DNA of 5,057 bases from Nitrospirota bacterium (GTDB lineage Bacteria; Nitrospirota; Thermodesulfovibrionia; Thermodesulfovibrionales; SM23-35), in contig JAGSYM010000107.1 in assembly GCA_018262395.1 (NCBI GenBank), positions 1 through 5,057 on the forward strand, written 5' to 3'. Made by a program: the position numbers and the translations under genes. This document shows positions 1 to 5,057 of this stretch, piece after piece (position 1 is the stretch's first letter; every line of letters begins with the position of its first letter). The notes beneath the pieces were generated by a model. It searched no databases. It saw only the letters and a list, made by a program, of their open reading frames with translations, and was not told the origin of the DNA.

Positions 1-1542
1 GAAGATGTATCGAAAAGACTTGAAGAGCTGAAAAAACAGACTGGAGACTATGAAGACGCATTAAGCAGGTTGATGACAATCAGGGCCAATACTGCAAGGC
101 TTGTGGAAGAAGAAGAAAAGGCCTTTAAGGCAGGGGAGACACTCACCGACATGGTCAATAGCATGATCATGTTAACAAGCATGAAACTGAGTCAGAGGAC
201 CCAGGCAGTCCTCAGGGATGTATCTACCACAAAGGCAATGCTTTTCATACTTGTAGCTATCGGGCCTCTTCTGGCCTCAGGATTGGCCTTTATTTTTATC
301 AGAGGTTATACGAGGCCTGTCAATATGCTTCTTGAAGCTACAAGAAAGATAAAAACCGGAAATCTGGATTTCAGGGTAGAAGGTCTGACAGATGAGTTCG
401 GGGAACTGGCAGGTTCGTTTAATGAGATGGCAGTTTCTCTTAAGGACCAATTGGTGAGGATAGAGGAGAGTGAAAAACGCTACAGGATGTTGTTTGAAAA
501 GGCGGGGGATGCTATTTTCATTGTTGACGCCGAGGGGAAAAATGTCGGCCAGATTGTAAACGCCAATGAAGCAGCTGCTGCCATGCACGGATTTGCTGCC
601 GAAGAACTGATGGGATTAAACATTATCAGGGATCTGGATGCTCCCAGCGCTGAGAAAAAAACTCAGGATCTTATTAAACGCATATTGAATGGTGAGTGGA
701 TCAAGGCTGAACTGGAACATCAGAAAAAAGACGGCACTGTTTTCCCTGTTGAGATAAGCGCGGGCTTGCTTGAAATTGGAACACATAAGTACATTCTGGT
801 CTTTGACAGGGACATCACTGAACGCAAGCGGACGGAGGAGACTTTACAGAGGGCAGAGCAGATTAAAATATGCGGTGAGATGGCTGTTGGAATGGCCCAT
901 GAAATCAAAAATCCACTGGCAGGCATCAAGGTGTCCATTGAGGTGCTTCTTGAAGAACTTAACCTTGAGGAAGGTGACAGGGAAGTGCTGGTTAAAGTGA
1001 TCAATGAGATCAAAAGATTGGAACTGCTGATCAAGGCCCTCCTTAATTTTGCGAGACCGCCCAGACCTCAGTTCTCTCTGGTGAATATAAATGATATCCT
1101 TGAGCTCGCCGCGAGCTTTTCCCTGCAGAAACCCTCTTTTTCGCCTATTAAGGCCTTAAAGGACTTTGACGAGCATCTTCCTGAAACCATGGCTGACCCA
1201 ATGCAATTGCAACAGGTATTTATGAACCTGATTCTAAATGCGGCAGAAGCCATGCGCGAAGGAGGAACATTGACACTGAAAACCTCCTATGATAAATCTT
1301 CGAGCAAGCTCCAGGTAATAATTTCTGATACAGGCGAAGGTATAACAGATGAGATGAAAGAGAAAATTTTCCAGCCATTCTTCACAACCAAATCAAAGGG
1401 CACCGGCCTGGGGTTGGCGATTTCCAAAAGATTGATCGAACAGCACGGGGGAAACATTATAGCTGAAAGCAATCATCCTAAGGGGACCATATTCAGGATC
1501 AGTTTCCCTCTTGTGCGAAAGCTAGAGGAAGAGGCGGCATAA
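1..1542 (+). CDS. PAS-domain sensor histidine kinase (5' end outside window)
   Basis: This is an inner-membrane sensor kinase that should autophosphorylate on histidine and pass the phosphate to the regulator encoded next. The frame is open from base 1, so the true start and the first membrane helix are missing; 513 codons are visible and are numbered here from base 1. Residues 1-78 are charged and helical, probably the periplasmic sensor. A membrane helix spans about 79-103 and is followed by a HAMP linker (about 84-153, P106). A PAS domain lies at about 158-270. The HisKA H-box is HEIKNP with phospho-acceptor H300. The ATPase has an N-box with N409 and N413, G1 motif DTGEGI (443-448), F-box FFTTK and G2 motif GTGLGLA (467-473). 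All catalytic boxes are intact. The H-box style resembles NtrB/ZraS/AtoS-type kinases that partner sigma-54 regulators. The ligand cannot be predicted. A TTG at 70 is only an internal codon, not a supported start. Confidence 0.95.
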   Translation, partial: EDVSKRLEELKKQTGDYEDALSRLMTIRANTARLVEEEEKAFKAGETLTDMVNSMIMLTSMKLSQRTQAVLRDVSTTKAMLFILVAIGPLLASGLAFIFIRGYTRPVNMLLEATRKIKTGNLDFRVEGLTDEFGELAGSFNEMAVSLKDQLVRIEESEKRYRMLFEKAGDAIFIVDAEGKNVGQIVNANEAAAAMHGFAAEELMGLNIIRDLDAPSAEKKTQDLIKRILNGEWIKAELEHQKKDGTVFPVEISAGLLEIGTHKYILVFDRDITERKRTEETLQRAEQIKICGEMAVGMAHEIKNPLAGIKVSIEVLLEELNLEEGDREVLVKVINEIKRLELLIKALLNFARPPRPQFSLVNINDILELAASFSLQKPSFSPIKALKDFDEHLPETMADPMQLQQVFMNLILNAAEAMREGGTLTLKTSYDKSSSKLQVIISDTGEGITDEMKEKIFQPFFTTKSKGTGLGLAISKRLIEQHGGNIIAESNHPKGTIFRISFPLVRKLEEEAA

Positions 1543-2933
1543 TGACAAGCAGAAAGATTTTCCTGCTAGATGACGATGAACTCATTGTAACCATGCTTTC
1601 CAGGGCATTGAAAAAAGATGGCTACCAGATAAAGTCTGAAATAAAAACCAAGGACGTGGTTGATAAGATCAGGGGATGGTCCCCTGATGTTGTAATGCTG
1701 GATATAAATATGCCTGAGAAGAGCGGCATTGATATACTCCAGGAATTAAAGAGCAAGGAGATTGACACTCAGGTTGTTATGCTATCTGCGGACGACACCG
1801 CTGAGACAGCAGTCAGGGCCATGAAGCTTGGTGCTGCAGATTACCTGACCAAACCCTTCAACATGGATGAAGTACGGATTGTAATCAGCAATCTCATGGA
1901 AAAACATAAACTCAAGCATGAGGTTGAATACTACAGGAACATAAGTTCACAGCTCTTTGAAAAGGAGATCCTCGGAACATCAAACGCGATAAAGGACCTG
2001 AAGACAAAGGGAGAAAAGATAGCCCAGGCCCATGTTTCAAGCGTACTCATAACAGGTGAAAGCGGAACTGGCAAAGAACTTGTCGCAAGGTATATACATT
2101 CTCTTATGCATGGGGATTCTAGCGAGGGCTATGCCCCCTTTAGAGCTGTCAACTGCACGGCATTGCCGGATACATTACTGGAAAGCGAGCTTTTCGGTTA
2201 TGAAAAAGGCGCGTTCACTGACGCTAAATCTGACAAAAAAGGCGTCTTTGAACTGGCTGACGGCGGCTCGATACTCCTTGATGAGATAGGGGATATGAAA
2301 CCAAATCTCCAGAGCAAGCTCTTGCGAGTCCTGGAGGAAAGGAAAGTAAGGCGCATCAGCGGAAACTCTGAGATACCAATTGATGTGACTGTTATTGCGA
2401 CTACAAACATGGACATCCAGAGTGCGATTGATAGGGGCGAGTTCCGGATGGATTTGTTCTACAGATTGAATGCCCTTTCACTTTTTATACCCCCTCTTAG
2501 AGACAGGAAGGAGGACATTATGCTCCTTTCCAAACATTTTCTCTCTACGTTTACGACTAGATACAAAAACCAGAAAATCAGGGATTTCTCGCCTGAAGCT
2601 GAAAAGTGTTTAATAAACTACAGATGGCCCGGCAATGTAAGAGAGCTAAAGAATGTGATAGAAAGAATAGTCGTACTTGAGAATACGGAGTTTATCCTGC
2701 CAGAGCATCTTCCAAGGGAGATGCTGAATCAGGCGGGGGCCTCATGTTTTCAGCAAAAGGACAAGTTCGTTCTGCCTGAAAAGGGCATATCACTTGACGA
2801 CATAGAAAAAGACCTTATTATACAGGCTCTTGACAGAGCTAATAATAACAAGACCATTGCAGCAAAACTTCTGAACATAAGCTACGATTCTTTGCGCTAC
2901 CAGATAAAGAAATTCAGGCTAGACCAGGAGTGA
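1542..2933 (+). CDS. NtrC-family sigma-54-dependent response regulator
   Basis: This 463-residue cytoplasmic transcription activator uses ATP to remodel sigma-54 RNA polymerase. The receiver (1-120) has acidic residues D10-D12, phospho-acceptor D54, S82 and K104. The AAA+ domain (about 143-375) has Walker A GESGTGKE (172-179), a sigma-54 contact loop reading GAFTDA (223-228) instead of the usual GAFTGA, and Walker B with D247-E248. It also has arginines R302 and R308 in FRMDLFYRLN and the sensor II motif WPGNVREL (362-369). A Fis-type helix-turn-helix sits at about 437-458, near the C-terminus. Length and domain order are typical of the family. ATG 1542 overlaps the kinase TAA by one base (TAATG), with GAGG seven bases upstream, so translation is probably coupled and the kinase is the likely phosphodonor. 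The 3' end overlaps the convergent receiver-PilZ gene by 15 bp. The exact orthologue (ZraR, AtoC or other) cannot be settled. Confidence 0.96.
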   Translation: MTSRKIFLLDDDELIVTMLSRALKKDGYQIKSEIKTKDVVDKIRGWSPDVVMLDINMPEKSGIDILQELKSKEIDTQVVMLSADDTAETAVRAMKLGAADYLTKPFNMDEVRIVISNLMEKHKLKHEVEYYRNISSQLFEKEILGTSNAIKDLKTKGEKIAQAHVSSVLITGESGTGKELVARYIHSLMHGDSSEGYAPFRAVNCTALPDTLLESELFGYEKGAFTDAKSDKKGVFELADGGSILLDEIGDMKPNLQSKLLRVLEERKVRRISGNSEIPIDVTVIATTNMDIQSAIDRGEFRMDLFYRLNALSLFIPPLRDRKEDIMLLSKHFLSTFTTRYKNQKIRDFSPEAEKCLINYRWPGNVRELKNVIERIVVLENTEFILPEHLPREMLNQAGASCFQQKDKFVLPEKGISLDDIEKDLIIQALDRANNNKTIAAKLLNISYDSLRYQIKKFRLDQE

Positions 2934-3617
2934 GCTGATCAAAGAAGAATAAACCTGGGGCTGCTCTAATATTTTTATTCCCATCCCATAGTTCATTCCT
3001 TCCGGTAACTTACTTTCAGCTGAAAGGTAAGACGGCGTTTCAGAGATCGACTCGATAGTCCTGACGACCCGTCCCTTAAGCGGGATCCTTTCTTCTTCGG
3101 TGACCTTAAGGGTGATATCCAGGGTAGCCCCGCATTCACAAATAATGTCTGTGACAATAAGCATACCTGTAGAAGAAAGGTTAAATACCATACCCTTACA
3201 CCCATTGCCAAATCTGACTGGAAATGTTTTCTGCACCCTCTGTACCCTCTGCAAGGAGAGTGCCTTCATGAGGACGTATCTCAGTTCATCAAGGTTGAAC
3301 GGTTTTCCCATACATTCAGATGCGCCTTTCTGAATCGCTTCGTGCCGTATTCCCCCATCCTCACTGGAAGTAATGATAATAACTCTTGTCTTCGGGGATT
3401 TTTGCTTAATATATTCAAGGACCTCCCAGCCGCTTATGCCGGGCAGGTTTATATCAAGAATGACGACATGGTACAAACGCTTCTGCATGTGTTCGATCGC
3501 CTCTTCCCCGGTTATGCTGGCCGTAACATTAACGAAATCTTTTTCAAAAAAACGTTTCATGCCTGACAAAAGCAGTTCATTGTCATCAACTAGCAAGACA
3601 TTTTCTGTACGCAACAT
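2919..3617 (-). CDS. Response regulator with receiver and C-terminal PilZ-like domain
   Basis: This predicted 232-residue cytoplasmic protein has two domains. The receiver (about 5-120) carries D11-D12, phospho-acceptor D55, T83/S84 and K105, so it should be phosphorylatable. A short linker (QRVQRVQ, 123-129) leads to a PilZ-like beta domain (about 130-220). This has the second c-di-GMP signature as NLSSTG (N146, S148, G151), a VVR strand near 184-186 and a terminal YGMGIKIL strand (210-217). The first signature, RxxxR, is not recognisable; the equivalent stretch reads Q-R-V-Q-K-T-F-P-V-R, so nucleotide binding is doubtful. There is no DNA-binding or catalytic output domain, so it probably acts by protein contact. 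ATG 3617 is preferred; a TTG at 3620 is also possible, as AGGA (3628-3631) lies 10 bases from the ATG but 7 from the TTG. A sigma-54-like promoter lies upstream. Family membership is clear for the receiver and good for PilZ. Confidence 0.9.
   Translation of the reverse strand: MLRTENVLLVDDNELLLSGMKRFFEKDFVNVTASITGEEAIEHMQKRLYHVVILDINLPGISGWEVLEYIKQKSPKTRVIIITSSEDGGIRHEAIQKGASECMGKPFNLDELRYVLMKALSLQRVQRVQKTFPVRFGNGCKGMVFNLSSTGMLIVTDIICECGATLDITLKVTEEERIPLKGRVVRTIESISETPSYLSAESKLPEGMNYGMGIKILEQPQVYSSLISSLLV
3231..3251 (-). repeat. 9-bp tandem duplication in the receiver-PilZ linker
   Basis: On the coding (minus) strand, two copies of the nine-base unit cagagggt[a/g] follow each other, then a further cag. 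They encode Q-R-V-Q-R-V-Q (residues 123-129), between the receiver and the PilZ-like core. The copies differ at one base. The duplication is in frame and falls where a PilZ RxxxR motif would normally begin. Confidence 0.75.
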
Positions 3618-3667
3618 CAAGTTTCTTTCCTTTCAGAGCACGGCACAATATTTTCCTTAAATTTTTT

Positions 3668-3685
3668 AAAGCAAAATATATGCCT
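3668..3685 (-). promoter_or_regulatory. Candidate sigma-54 (-24/-12) promoter for the receiver-PilZ gene
   Basis: The minus strand reads AGGCATATATTTTGCTTT. The invariant GG (3684-3683) and GC (3672-3671) are separated by exactly ten bases, as sigma-54 promoters require. GGCA and TTGCT also match the usual TGGCAC-N5-TTGCT pattern; mismatches are A for T before GG and T for C after GGCA. Transcription would start near 3660 and give a leader of about 43 bases before ATG 3617. A sigma-54 activator is encoded immediately beyond this gene, which makes local control plausible. A sigma-70-like pair (TTAAGA 3704-3699, TATATT 3680-3675, 18-base spacer) overlaps the same site and is the alternative reading. 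Confidence 0.6.
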
Positions 3686-3706
3686 ATATTTAAATCTTTC
3701 TTAAAT

Positions 3707-3779
3707 AGTGTTTATCCATAAGACAAGAAGTGGTCATCCCCGGGCTAGCCCCGGGGATGCGGAACCTTTTGTAAACACT
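3707..3779. repeat. Nested palindromic element with GC-rich hairpin
   Basis: An outer 8-bp inverted repeat, AGTGTTTA (3707-3714) and TAAACACT (3772-3779), encloses a perfect 10-bp stem, CATCCCCGGG (3735-3744) with CCCGGGGATG (3750-3759), around a 5-base loop. The sequence between the stems is only loosely complementary. There is no T-run right after the inner stem on either strand (only CCTTTT eight bases on, plus strand), so an intrinsic terminator is not well supported. The compact GC-rich dyad with AT-rich ends resembles REP-type or small MITE-like intergenic repeats. It also sits roughly 75-120 bases upstream of the predicted sigma-54 start, where an activator enhancer could lie. Confidence 0.6.
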
Positions 3780-3847
3780 TGATTCCAGCCTGAGAACTGC
3801 GGTAGTGACGAACAGGAAAAGAGAGTTTGAGGAAGACTCCAATTAAT

Positions 3848-3982
3848 TTAATTCGATTGTTTTTTTAAATATTTTTCAGGGTAAATATACAGGAATTTAT
3901 AGTTGCTGCTATTATTTTTTGGTGAAATAACCATGTCTGCAAGGTGAATTCGCTGACCTGATAACTGGGGATAGCACTTCAT
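3848..3982 (-). CDS. Possible small ORF, 44 residues (weak)
   Basis: This minus-strand ORF starts at ATG 3982 and ends at TAA 3850-3848. GGAG (3991-3988) lies five bases before the ATG, a reasonable ribosome-binding site. The product begins MKCYPQLSGQ and ends in a lysine- and tyrosine-rich tail (KFLYIYPEKYLKK). It has no signal peptide, membrane segment or domain I recognise. The last third lies in an AT-rich stretch, and another minus-strand frame (4064-3912, 50 codons) is open across part of the same bases, so the open frame could be chance or a remnant. It is included only because of the start context. Confidence 0.15.
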   Translation of the reverse strand: MKCYPQLSGQRIHLADMVISPKNNSSNYKFLYIYPEKYLKKQSN

Positions 3983-4085
3983 CTGCGCTCCATAACTTTT
4001 GCCTCACGCTTTTCAGAAACACACAGCCGGAAGGAAATAGTATCCATTTAGCTACGGGAAGCAATTATCATAAAATCTTCCCTCG

Positions 4086-4297
4086 CCTCCCTTTTCCAAA
4101 CCGCCCATTGGACACAAATATTGCTGGGCACGTATGTTCATCAGCCGGGGCAGGCATAGAGGGACAGCACCTACAGAATACGGGGGGGGGAAGAAGGGCG
4201 TATGCCATAAGCCCTTACGGGATGTCCTGCTTACGATTCACGCTTTAAGCCGTTCATCTTTACCTATTGTCCCGTTCCTCCCTGTGGAAAAGGGAGG
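4086..4297. repeat. 13-bp inverted repeat pair, with a competing local hairpin
   Basis: CCTCCCTTTTCCA at 4086-4098 is perfectly complementary in reverse to TGGAAAAGGGAGG at 4285-4297. The right arm also forms a local 7-bp hairpin with CCTCCCT at 4277-4283 around a 7-base loop, so two pairings exclude each other. The arms delimit a 212-bp segment containing the G run. I saw no target-site duplication beside the arms. It could be the ends of a small non-autonomous element or two unrelated copies of a common purine-rich repeat. Confidence 0.45.
4182..4190 (+). repeat. Nine-G homopolymer
   Basis: A run of nine consecutive G follows AATAC and precedes AAGAAGGG, in the gene-free block. Tracts of this length are prone to slippage in cells and to length errors in sequencing. 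It is not inside a supported gene, so no phase-variable product can be assigned. Confidence 0.9.
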
Positions 4298-4464
4298 TTA
4301 CCAGTCTCTGGCGGGCATCTGCGGTCGCCAGGGTCATGAAGGATTTTTACAGCTATAGCTAACCCGTAATTGAAGAGTTGCCTGGAACAAATCTTTTTTA
4401 TTGAGAATAATCATGACTCAAGTTAATATAAATGCAGTCTCTAGTTTCACAATCAATATAACTC

Positions 4465-4470
4465 AGGAGG
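4465..4470 (+). promoter_or_regulatory. Shine-Dalgarno AGGAGG deciding the hpt start
   Basis: AGGAGG is followed by five bases and ATG 4476. The same frame stays open upstream to ATG 4413 and TTG 4401, but neither has a comparable ribosome-binding site, so the shorter protein is chosen. Confidence 0.85.
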
Positions 4471-4475
4471 TACTC

Positions 4476-4997
4476 ATGGTTGTCGGAAAGCCATTTCTTA
4501 CTGTCGAGCAGATACAGAACAAGAACCGCGAACTTGCGGACAGGATATCGAATGATTATAAAGGCAAAAACCTGCTTGCAGTAGGGATTCTCAAAGGCGC
4601 ATTTATATTCTTCAGCGATATTGTAAGACTGATCAGAGTTCCCTTGTACATTGATTTCCTTGTAGTCTCGAGTTACCTCAAATCAGAGTCCTCAGGGGAA
4701 ATCATAATGCATTCTGACGTAAGGGAAGAGATAGCGGACAAAGACGTTCTCCTGATAGAAGATATCGTAGACACAGGAATTACCCTGAACTACATAAGGG
4801 AAAGGATTCTGCAAAAAGAACCTAAAAGCCTCAAGATATGCACTTTCCTCGACAAGAAAGCCAGAAGACAGGTAGATGTTCCGATCGATTATGTCGGGTT
4901 TGAGATACCGGATAAATTCGTTGTCGGCTACGGACTTGATTATGATAATAAGTTCAGGAACCTGCCTTATATCTCAACATTCAAGAAAACCACATAG
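4476..4997 (+). CDS. hpt: Hypoxanthine phosphoribosyltransferase
   Basis: This cytosolic purine-salvage enzyme transfers the phosphoribosyl group of PRPP to hypoxanthine, and usually guanine, giving IMP or GMP. The 173 residues match the usual bacterial length. Visible family motifs are the first PRPP loop LKGA (39-42), the flexible-loop SSY (65-67), and the PRPP-binding signature VLLIEDIVDTGITL (91-104) with E95, D96 and D99. The purine-contact region LDKKARR (125-131) and the C-terminal FVVGYGLDYDNKFRNLPYI stretch (148-166) are also present. All expected catalytic positions are present. ATG 4476 is chosen for its AGGAGG. The upstream in-frame extension (about 25 residues) has no family counterpart. 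A queD-like gene follows after 18 bases on the same strand, so they probably share a transcript. Xanthine or guanine preference cannot be read from sequence. Confidence 0.95.
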   Translation: MVVGKPFLTVEQIQNKNRELADRISNDYKGKNLLAVGILKGAFIFFSDIVRLIRVPLYIDFLVVSSYLKSESSGEIIMHSDVREEIADKDVLLIEDIVDTGITLNYIRERILQKEPKSLKICTFLDKKARRQVDVPIDYVGFEIPDKFVVGYGLDYDNKFRNLPYISTFKKTT

Positions 4998-5003
4998 TTG
5001 CCC

Positions 5004-5008
5004 GGAGG
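5004..5008 (+). promoter_or_regulatory. Shine-Dalgarno GGAGG for the queD-like gene
   Basis: GGAGG lies seven bases before ATG 5016 in the short gap after the hpt stop, supporting that ATG as a real start. Confidence 0.75.
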
Positions 5009-5015
5009 TGTTCAG

Positions 5016-5057
5016 ATGTATGAATTATCGATAGAAACAGGTTTTGCCAGTGCTCAT
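5016..5057 (+). CDS. queD: 6-carboxytetrahydropterin synthase / 6-pyruvoyl-tetrahydropterin synthase-like protein (3' end outside window)
   Basis: Only 14 codons are visible: MYELSIETGFASAH. The opening beta strand ending in F-x-[AS]-A-H matches the start of the QueD/PTPS family, where this histidine is the first zinc ligand. QueD converts dihydroneopterin triphosphate to 6-carboxytetrahydropterin on the route to queuosine and other 7-deazapurines. A good GGAGG precedes the ATG, and the gene follows hpt by 18 bases in the same direction. The rest of the zinc site (HGH motif) and the catalytic cysteine are beyond the window, so QueD cannot be separated from other PTPS-family members here. Confidence 0.65.
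   Translation, partial: MYELSIETGFASAH

Larger units (their letters stand above)
3780..4475. other. Long stretch without a convincing gene
   Basis: About 700 bases separate the nested palindrome from the hpt start. Short overlapping ORFs occur on both strands but none has a recognisable domain. Base composition is uneven: AT-rich with long T-runs at 3841-3900, then mixed and GC-richer after 4080. Local structures include the hairpins 4194-4199/4211-4216 and 4308-4313/4326-4331, and the palindrome AGCTATAGCT (4351-4360). I see no tRNA, riboswitch, CRISPR unit or clear intrinsic terminator, and no convincing promoter for hpt. It may be a decayed gene or a dispersed intergenic repeat; the sequence alone does not decide. 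Confidence 0.55.

Noticed and set aside
3642..3655. Plus-strand sigma-54-like GGCAC followed by TTTTCC
   Set aside because: At the required ten-base spacing the invariant GC is replaced by TC.
3735..3770. Intrinsic terminator at the GC-rich hairpin
   Set aside because: The stem is strong, but no U-run follows directly; the short TTTT comes eight bases later and no gene ends toward it.
3912..4064. Minus-strand frame of about 50 codons overlapping the 44-codon ORF
   Set aside because: It opens only at TTG/GTG codons without a ribosome-binding site and has no recognisable domain; treated as a possible remnant at most.
4310..4323. Plus-strand TGGC...TGC resembling a sigma-54 promoter before hpt
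   Set aside because: The GG to GC spacing is nine rather than ten bases, and -12 TT is missing.
4134..4358. Plus-strand 74-codon open frame
   Set aside because: It has no ribosome-binding site before ATG 4134, runs through the nine-G tract, shows no recognisable domain, and has the odd residue mix of non-coding sequence.
4401..4475. N-terminal extension of hpt from TTG 4401 or ATG 4413
   Set aside because: The family does not have these residues, and the strong AGGAGG directly before ATG 4476 explains the start.
3621..4475. c-di-GMP, preQ1 or purine riboswitch
   Set aside because: The conserved core sequences of these families were looked for, given the PilZ, queD and hpt context, and were not seen.

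Overview
The window appears to be bacterial chromosome of moderate GC, with frequent AGG/AGA arginine and ATA isoleucine codons. A membrane histidine kinase with a sigma-54-dependent response regulator, a receiver-PilZ protein, and hpt next to a queD-like start would suit a Gram-negative lineage such as Nitrospirota or the former Deltaproteobacteria. This placement is inferred from style only, because no phylogenetic marker is present.

Bases 1-2933 (+) hold a two-gene signalling operon. The first gene is a PAS-containing sensor histidine kinase whose 5' end lies outside the window. The second is an NtrC-family response regulator (receiver, AAA+, Fis-type helix-turn-helix) whose start codon overlaps the kinase stop by one base. 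On the opposite strand, tail-to-tail and overlapping by 15 bp, lies a receiver-PilZ response regulator (2919-3617). Upstream of that gene is a good -24/-12 sigma-54 promoter match (GG-N10-GC, 3668-3685, minus strand). The simplest model is that the kinase phosphorylates the NtrC-type regulator, which activates sigma-54 transcription of the divergently positioned receiver-PilZ gene. The link is inferred from position and motif.

Bases 3618-4475 contain no convincing protein gene. They hold the sigma-54 promoter, a 73-bp nested palindrome with a perfect 10-bp GC-rich stem, a weak 44-codon minus-strand ORF, a run of nine G, and a 13-bp inverted repeat about 200 bp across. This block may be a decayed or repetitive intergenic element; I recognised no known RNA family or riboswitch in it.

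Bases 4476-5057 (+) start a housekeeping unit: hypoxanthine phosphoribosyltransferase (hpt) with a strong Shine-Dalgarno sequence, then the first 14 codons of a QueD/6-pyruvoyl-tetrahydropterin-synthase-like protein. Nothing suggests a functional link between this unit and the signalling genes.

I did not find a defence system, CRISPR array, tRNA/rRNA or intact mobile element. The most interesting signal is the compact sigma-54 to receiver-PilZ circuit, together with the PilZ domain's missing c-di-GMP-binding arginine motif.
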